A stretch of DNA of 64,000 bases from assembly GCF_000497045.1 (NCBI RefSeq), contig NW_015961951.1:310001-374000 (forward strand), given 5' to 3'. The stretch's first letter is position 1. Each line of letters begins with the position of its first letter. The notes below the pieces were generated by a model, which saw only the letters and a program-made list of their open reading frames with translations, did not search any database and had not been told where the DNA came from. Below are positions 58,921-64,000 of this stretch, piece by piece. Source of the stretch: Kalmanozyma brasiliensis GHG001 (Eukaryota > Basidiomycota > Ustilaginomycetes > Ustilaginales). The position numbers were made by a program, and so were the translations under genes.

Positions 58921-61384
58921 TCTGATTCCGACATGCTAGGGGTGAAGAGGCGGGCGGCCGAGGTGACGGGTATCAGCAGATGGACTGGTGGCAACAAGAA
59001 ACCCTTAGTAATGGTAATGTCGAGTGCTGCAGTGCTATTCAGCAATGGTGGCGATGATGGCGCGGAGGAGTGCTCGCAGTGCGATCGAGCAAACAAGCTC
59101 TGAGGTCGAAGCTTGACTAGGAAGGTCGGTCTATATTTAAAGTGTTGGAGATGCTGATGGCGTAGGAGGTCAAGCAGCTGAATAGATCGATTTTGCTGCT
59201 ACGAGTAGTTGCAGGATGCAATCCGTGAGAATCTGATGGTGCTGACAGAAGACAGCGTCGGGTATGTATGTGTCGAACGGCGAGCGCTGTCGGGGGAGGA
59301 CGACGACACTAGGATGGCAATGGAGGCTGCTGAGCTGGTGGTTGATGGCGGCAAGGTGTGGGATGCGATGAAGTCGTAGGTCGCGTATGACAGGTTGCGA
59401 CGACCCTTACGACACAGACGTGGCTGTGGTAAGCGATGTCGAAGTGGCTGGGCAGCTGAGGAATGATCGAGGGACGAACGTCAAGGCTGGACCAGCTCTG
59501 CTAGTGGGTGAGGTGTGTGTCTCTAGGAAAGAGGGAGTGAAGCCGAGCTGAGCAGGGAGAGGCGAGAGCGAGCTTAGCCAAGGCCCCGAGTGTGGTTGGT
59601 GGCCGGTCGAGGGGTGAAGCGCTGGGCGGCGTAGTGTAGACTGGCAAGGCGAATGGAAGTGGCCGTGGATGTGCTAAGCGAGCGGAAGCGGAGGACAGCA
59701 AATCCTTCTGTGAGCAGCCAGCGAAGGCATAGGTGAGGGAGAGGCAAAGAGATGACGGTTGGATATCGTAAGGTCGGGAAAGCGGTGGTGGAGCAGGCGA
59801 GACGGCCAGACAGCGTGAGGGGCGAGACAGCTAGCAGCAGCATCTCGTCAGCTTGAAAGCGAAGCAAAGCTAAGCAGCACCACAGCCCAGCAGCAGCAGC
59901 AGCAGGCGGCGAAATTTAGAGTAGCCAGACTGCTCAGGCGCTGTGCGCGCGCATAAATCACGACACTGCCTGGGCAAAGCCGACGGCGGATGATTATGCG
60001 GTCACTGGGCTCAAATTACGAAAATCCGCTTCCTTGAGCAGCGCAGCGCGCTTTGCAAATAAGCTGCAGGGCATTGCAGTGTGCAGCTTCCAGTCGAAAT
60101 TTGCTTTGCAAGCAGCAGCGGCAGATAGTCAGCCCACCTCCTCGACGTCAAACACATAACATAGGCTTCTTCGCATGGTCCGAAAGCAATGGCAGACGTC
60201 AATCGAAACGATCACAAGCATCCGATGGCGATGAGTGTAGTCGTAGGATGGCTTCCGACTGAGAGAGCAGATCGAATCGACGGAAGGGTTGGCAGGCTGG
60301 CTTGCTCACCTGGCTCGCTCGTTCTGGCGCTGCTTAGCATAATCAGGCGTGGCTCCTTTGTCTGAGCTTGGCTAACCTAATTTCGCTCCACTTCTCTCCT
60401 CGGCTTGTCGGATTTGCTCCCTTCCACCGTTCGAGTTTCTGCCCATCACCTCCCACCAGCACGCAAGCTGCCTTGAATGTGACAGCCTTTTTCAATCACA
60501 GCGGTAGTGCAAAAGTCATCCGAAGTGTCAAGCTTCATCTGATGGAGGCAGCGGTTGTATCGCGGCCTGACATGCCGAGGAGGGGTCGAAAGCTGCAGGC
60601 GACTCTTTTTCGCCCACCGCCGATTTGGACGGCAGGGCGTTGGCCATCGAACACGCGAGCGAGCGTAAATTGCTTTTATTTCGGAATTTTAAATCAAAAT
60701 TAGCAACGACAAAAAGGCAGATGGCTCGGTCTCAGGGTCTCTACCATCACACCGCGGTCTCCTGCTCCCTTTGTCTCTCTCGACCTCTCCCCAAAGCTCG
60801 GATTAGCGCGCACAAGATAGACACGAGCTGCAGGCGGCTGTCTCCTCTATTCTCCGCCCAGTGGCCCGAGACTTTCCTTAGGTCAGGGATGCAGCTGGCC
60901 TTGATCTCGACTCCTGCCTTGATTCAGAATCAAGACTGCTTCTGGCCTCGCCTGTCAATCGCGCAGATCGTGCAGCGAAAGCCAAGACCTTCCCTCTCCA
61001 AACATCAGCCCATCTCACATCAGATCGTGTATGTGTGACCGTCAATCTCCCCCTTGCGCCCCTGAGGCTATCATTGTCCGATGGGCAAGTCGTCCCACTT
61101 GTCGCAGCTGTATGTCTTAGATACATCTGTGGTGCCTGGCACCTCATAGCGTGGAGTGGTTTTCTCGGACAAGGATCAGCTTGGTGCCTTGGCAGCGGAT
61201 CAAACGTTTTGGCCAAAAAAAAGTCGTCCATACGGGACTCGGACAGCGTCGAGCGCTGGACCCTGAAGTGACCGACATGGCTTGAGCGTCCTCCGCAAGT
61301 GTCCTCCTAAAGATCTGACCATTGCCTCTCTGAAAAGGGACCTGGTCGTCATGTCGCATCAGCCATAGCAACACAGCAGCAAGG
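58921..61384. other. 2.46-kb divergent intergenic region
   Basis: It separates the LON-RING gene (minus) from ALG14 (plus). Within it a (CAG)n run lies near 59889-59906, and the stretch 59140-59500 is G/T/A-rich without open frames of note. Short frames such as 60625-61038 carry no domain. The LON-RING gene probably has a long leader here. No tRNA, transposon or snRNA recognised. Confidence 0.5.
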
Positions 61385-62324
61385 ATGGACAGGCTCGCAG
61401 AGAGATACGAAGCGGGCAAGCTATACATTCAACGACCCATCAACGAGATTCTGCCGCCGAGCCTTCTCCTCTATCTCATTCCACCACTGCCGCCACTGCG
61501 CTACATTGCGATCACCTTCTTGCTCGGCTGTCTCCTTCTGCTTCGGGTATGGTGGGTGCTGCCCATCCGGAAAGGTCGAAAGCAGCAGCAGACCGACCTG
61601 AAGAAGACAGCAAGTGACAAATGCACCGTGGGAGTCTTCCTCGGGTCAGGCGGTCACACGACCGAGCTACTGCAGCTCGTATCGGCGCTTCCGACGGATC
61701 GCTACACTCGTCGGATCTACCTCGTATCGTCAGGTGATCGATTCAGTCTCGAGAAGGCGAATGAGCTGGAAAGGAAGCTCTCGTCAAGCACTGCCTCATC
61801 GGACAAGCCGCAACCGAGCCCTGCCAGCAAAGTGATCCGAATTCCACGAGCAAGGGAAGTGCATCAAAGCTTTCTCACCACGCCATTCAGTCTGACTCGG
61901 AGCATCGCGTTCTGCATCGATCACGTAGCACTTCGGCCGCTGGTTCGAAGCCAAACTGACGGAGTTTTGGCCGATGTGATCCTCATGAACGGGCCTGGAA
62001 CCTGCGTGCCCATTGTCGCGGCTGTCTACCTCCTCAGAGTACGTGTTTGCTTCAAGCAGCCTTTGCCATCGTTTCAGCACTGACATGACCTCAGGTCTAC
62101 CTCGCTCTTTGCCGACTGTGCTGCAGATTCTCGGACGCCGCTCGCCCAAGCTGGTCTACGTCGAATCGTTCGCTCGCGTCAAGAGCTTCTCGCTCACTGC
62201 CAAGTTGATACGACCTTTTGTGGATCGCTTCATCCTGCAATGGCCGCGAGACGCATCGAAAGTCACACAAGAGGCGAGGGCGAAGGCGACGTCCAACACC
62301 TTCTATTCGGGCTGGCTCGTCTGA
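61385..62324 (+). CDS. ALG14: UDP-GlcNAc transferase membrane subunit Alg14
   Basis: Membrane anchor of the Alg13/Alg14 enzyme that adds the second GlcNAc to dolichol-linked oligosaccharide on the cytosolic ER face. Exons 61385-62038 and 62127-62324; the 88-nt phase-0 intron (GTACGT, branch CTGAC, TGCAG) joins YLLR to ILGRRSPK. The product is 283 residues. A hydrophobic N-terminal anchor spans about 25-60. The Rossmann start VGVFLGSGGHTTELLQLV and the block RIYLVSSGDRFS are diagnostic; IPRAREVHQSFLTTPFS, LMNGPGTCVP and VYVESFARVKSFSLTAKL follow, and the end TFYSGWLV is close to the family end. The catalytic partner Alg13 is not in this window. Convergent with the WW gene (132 bp). Confidence 0.95.
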
Positions 62325-62456
62325 CTCTATGACAATATAGCCATTCCACGCTGCTCTGGCAGACGAGCAGCCAGACATCGCAGCCAGACGTCGTTGAAGA
62401 TTAGAACGAGCACTTCAGATTGCCAAATTAGTTGGAGCATGTCTGCTCTTGGACGC

Positions 62457-64000
62457 TCAGCTGGAAGCGGCTCCTCCCCACTGTCGCTTGTTCTGTGAGC
62501 CTGTCGAGTTGATCGAGCTGAGATCGCGCGGCTGTCCCTTGGGCCCTGCCTGTCGCTGCTGATGCCCTTTCCCATCCCTCGCGTCTCTATCATTCCGGTT
62601 TCCATTCCTTTCGGCGTTTCCTCTACTGTCTGACTGGGCGCGGGCGTCGCTTGCGTTGCCTGTTGTCGGCTTGTTTGAGTCAGAGCGTGGTGCGTCTTTT
62701 CGAGGTGCTTGTCTTTGATCCTGAACACGCTCGCGCTCGCGCTCTCGTTCTCGTTCGCGCTCTCGGTCCCGACCACGATCGTCCCTACGATCGCGATCCC
62801 GGTCTCTGGTGTCTGCATCTCTCGGTGCGGCGTCTCGCTGGCGATCACGCGGAGGATCACGCCTGTCATCTCGTCGAGCTTCATCGGCATATCGCGATGC
62901 GCCTCTTGCACCGTCACCGCTGGGTCGCCAGGAGTCACCCGTCAGCCTGTCGCGAGGAGTGTCATCGCCCCATCGACCATCCTTGCGGCGATCGTCTCGG
63001 TCGGTGCGCGGTCGCTTTCCGTCGTCGGCCTTGGCATCGCGATTCGAAGCTTGTTGGTTCGACTCGCCTCTGGCACGTCCCTGTGCATTCTCTTGCCCGC
63101 CGTTGCCTCTCTTGCGCTTCCCTCCTGCTTCGCCTTGCCTTTGCTGGGAGTCAGTTGATTTCTGATTGCCTTGCTGCTGCTGCTTCGAATCGACCGGGTC
63201 CGACTGACGCTGAGCTGAACCTTTGATGCTGAATCCTTGCTCCACTTTCGCATCTTCTTTGGCCCTGGACGAGTCATCCTTCCGACCCGAATCCTGTTGC
63301 CTCTGTCTGCCGTTGTCCTGGCCTCGATCGCGACCGTCGCGTCCTCGCTGCGCAGACACTGCTGCAGCAGCCGCATCCGCCCTTGCAACGTCCCTCGCGC
63401 GCTTCTTCTTGTTCTTCTTTTTCTTCTTTGATTGCTCCGCACCTGAGCCAGAGCCAGAGCCCGTCTTGGCATCGGCCGCCGACCTGGAGCCTTGTTGCGG
63501 CGCTCGATCGCGAGACTGACTGCCAACGGTAGGTTTGGTCCAGCTGCTCTCGCCCGACCTCTCGTTGTAGTAGTAGACCTCGCCGTCAGACGAGCGTGAC
63601 TTGATGGCCCTCCAGCCGGGGGCGAGATCGTCGCTGTCGTCCCTCTTTCGGTCGTCTGTACCTCTACGGCGGTCGCCTTCCGTGGTCCTAGGGGTATCCG
63701 AGTCCGTCTTGTCGGCGATCCTAGCATCTTTGGCGGCGGCATCCAATGCTTGCTCTTTGTCGGCAGTCACAGCTGCAGCACCTGCCTCGTCGGCGCCAGC
63801 GGCAGCCTCATCGGGAGTACCCGACGATCCCACAGCATCCTCGGCCGCCTCCGCAATTTTGGCTTCTTGAAGTGTTGCCTCCTCCTCCTTCTCCGGAGTC
63901 CCTTCCGCAGAGCCCTCGTCCGCTTGTGCCGCATCGTCCAAAGTGAGGCTCACCTCATCCTGACCAGCGACCGGTGCTACAAGCTCGTCCTCGCCATAGT
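62457..64000 (-). CDS. WW-domain, charged low-complexity protein (5' end outside window)
   Basis: Open from the window edge to a stop at 62457; the frame starts YGEDELVAP at the edge, so at least 514 residues are present and the start lies beyond 64000. The longest internal frame begins with GTG at 63953 and is not a real start. An acidic Ala/Glu-rich stretch comes first, then a WW domain around 63535-63635 (APGWRAIKSRSSDGEVYYYN, then SGESSWTKP) with both tryptophans and the YYYN core. The rest is Arg/Asp/Gln/Ser/Lys-rich, including KKKKKNKKKRARD and a long RE/RD repeat near 62720-62800, ending NKRQWGGAASS. WW plus RD/RE-rich sequence is common in splicing and mRNA-processing factors; the exact role is not known. 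A GTGAGC word at 63953 could also be a donor. Confidence 0.82.
   Translation of the reverse strand, partial: YGEDELVAPVAGQDEVSLTLDDAAQADEGSAEGTPEKEEEATLQEAKIAEAAEDAVGSSGTPDEAAAGADEAGAAAVTADKEQALDAAAKDARIADKTDSDTPRTTEGDRRRGTDDRKRDDSDDLAPGWRAIKSRSSDGEVYYYNERSGESSWTKPTVGSQSRDRAPQQGSRSAADAKTGSGSGSGAEQSKKKKKNKKKRARDVARADAAAAAVSAQRGRDGRDRGQDNGRQRQQDSGRKDDSSRAKEDAKVEQGFSIKGSAQRQSDPVDSKQQQQGNQKSTDSQQRQGEAGGKRKRGNGGQENAQGRARGESNQQASNRDAKADDGKRPRTDRDDRRKDGRWGDDTPRDRLTGDSWRPSGDGARGASRYADEARRDDRRDPPRDRQRDAAPRDADTRDRDRDRRDDRGRDRERERERERERERVQDQRQAPRKDAPRSDSNKPTTGNASDARAQSDSRGNAERNGNRNDRDARDGKGHQQRQAGPKGQPRDLSSINSTGSQNKRQWGGAASS

Noticed and set aside
60625..61038. 137-residue plus frame upstream of ALG14
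   Set aside because: No domain, opposed by a minus frame at 60878-61231, and located where the ALG14 leader and promoter are expected.
1..64000. CRISPR arrays, phage or IS elements, rRNA operons
   Set aside because: No regularly spaced repeats, transposase motifs or rRNA-like sequence seen; the genome is eukaryotic.

Overview
The window reads as a chromosome segment of a smut fungus (Ustilaginaceae, Basidiomycota). Genes are mostly intron-poor, with short GT-AG introns where present. Proteins carry long Ser/Pro/Ala/Gln-rich disordered stretches. Recognisable orthologues include the Ukc1/Cbk1 NDR kinase, a PITALRE-type Bur1 kinase, Mad1, Slu7, ChAPs, Vms1 and Alg14. No prokaryotic operons, CRISPR arrays, IS elements, rRNA or convincing tRNA genes were found. 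I support 19 protein genes, one of them cut by the right edge. All assignments are from reading the sequence and family knowledge; no search was run.

Layout from left to right. 1-1708: no gene I can support. 1709-4234 (-): transketolase, four exons. 5713-9477 (-): DUF726 (Mil1/TMCO4-like) alpha/beta-hydrolase membrane protein. 10106-10763 (-): SRP14, divergent from 11341-13929 (+) Vms1, which contains a 39-N assembly gap. 14114-14875 (-): TTC1-like TPR protein, divergent from 15197-16279 (+) inositol polyphosphate kinase. 16876-23064 (+): very large Spo71/Mug56-like PH protein. 23443-23946 (-): mitochondrial uS12, divergent from 24466-26880 (+) exomer ChAPs protein. 28240-30357 (+): secreted GMC oxidoreductase with a GPI-type tail. 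30565-32741 (-): Ukc1/Cbk1 kinase. 34182-36791 (+): a disordered protein with a split BTB/T1-like domain. 36893-39610 (-): Mad1, divergent from 39913-40842 (+) mitochondrial RRM protein. 40843-43628: a 2.8-kb gap with a possible missed or decaying gene. 43629-45578 (-): Slu7, divergent from 45970-49092 (+) Bur1. 49402-52989 (-): unknown 7-8-TM protein. 54458-54842 (-): glutaredoxin. 55423-58920 (-): double-RING LON protein. 61385-62324 (+): Alg14. 62457-64000 (-, partial): WW-domain, R/D/E/Q-rich protein.

The genes are housekeeping and regulatory and do not form a pathway cluster. Two general themes recur. The first is secretion and surface biogenesis: SRP14, ChAPs, Alg14, the GPI-type GMC enzyme and Ukc1. 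The second is mRNA production and processing: Slu7, Bur1 and the WW protein. Divergent pairs with 0.3-0.6 kb between start codons and convergent pairs with 0.1-0.3 kb between stops are the rule, so the 2.8-kb convergent gap at 40843-43628 stands out.

Features most worth a second look are the split BTB/T1 fold, a frame-preserving 99-nt intron-like segment that encodes most of a membrane helix in the unknown TM protein, the possible gene near 42.1-42.6 kb, the CrgA-like RING-RING-LON protein, and the membrane-anchored glucose-oxidase-like enzyme. Several start codons were moved downstream of the longest open frame because the longer versions begin with GTG or TTG.
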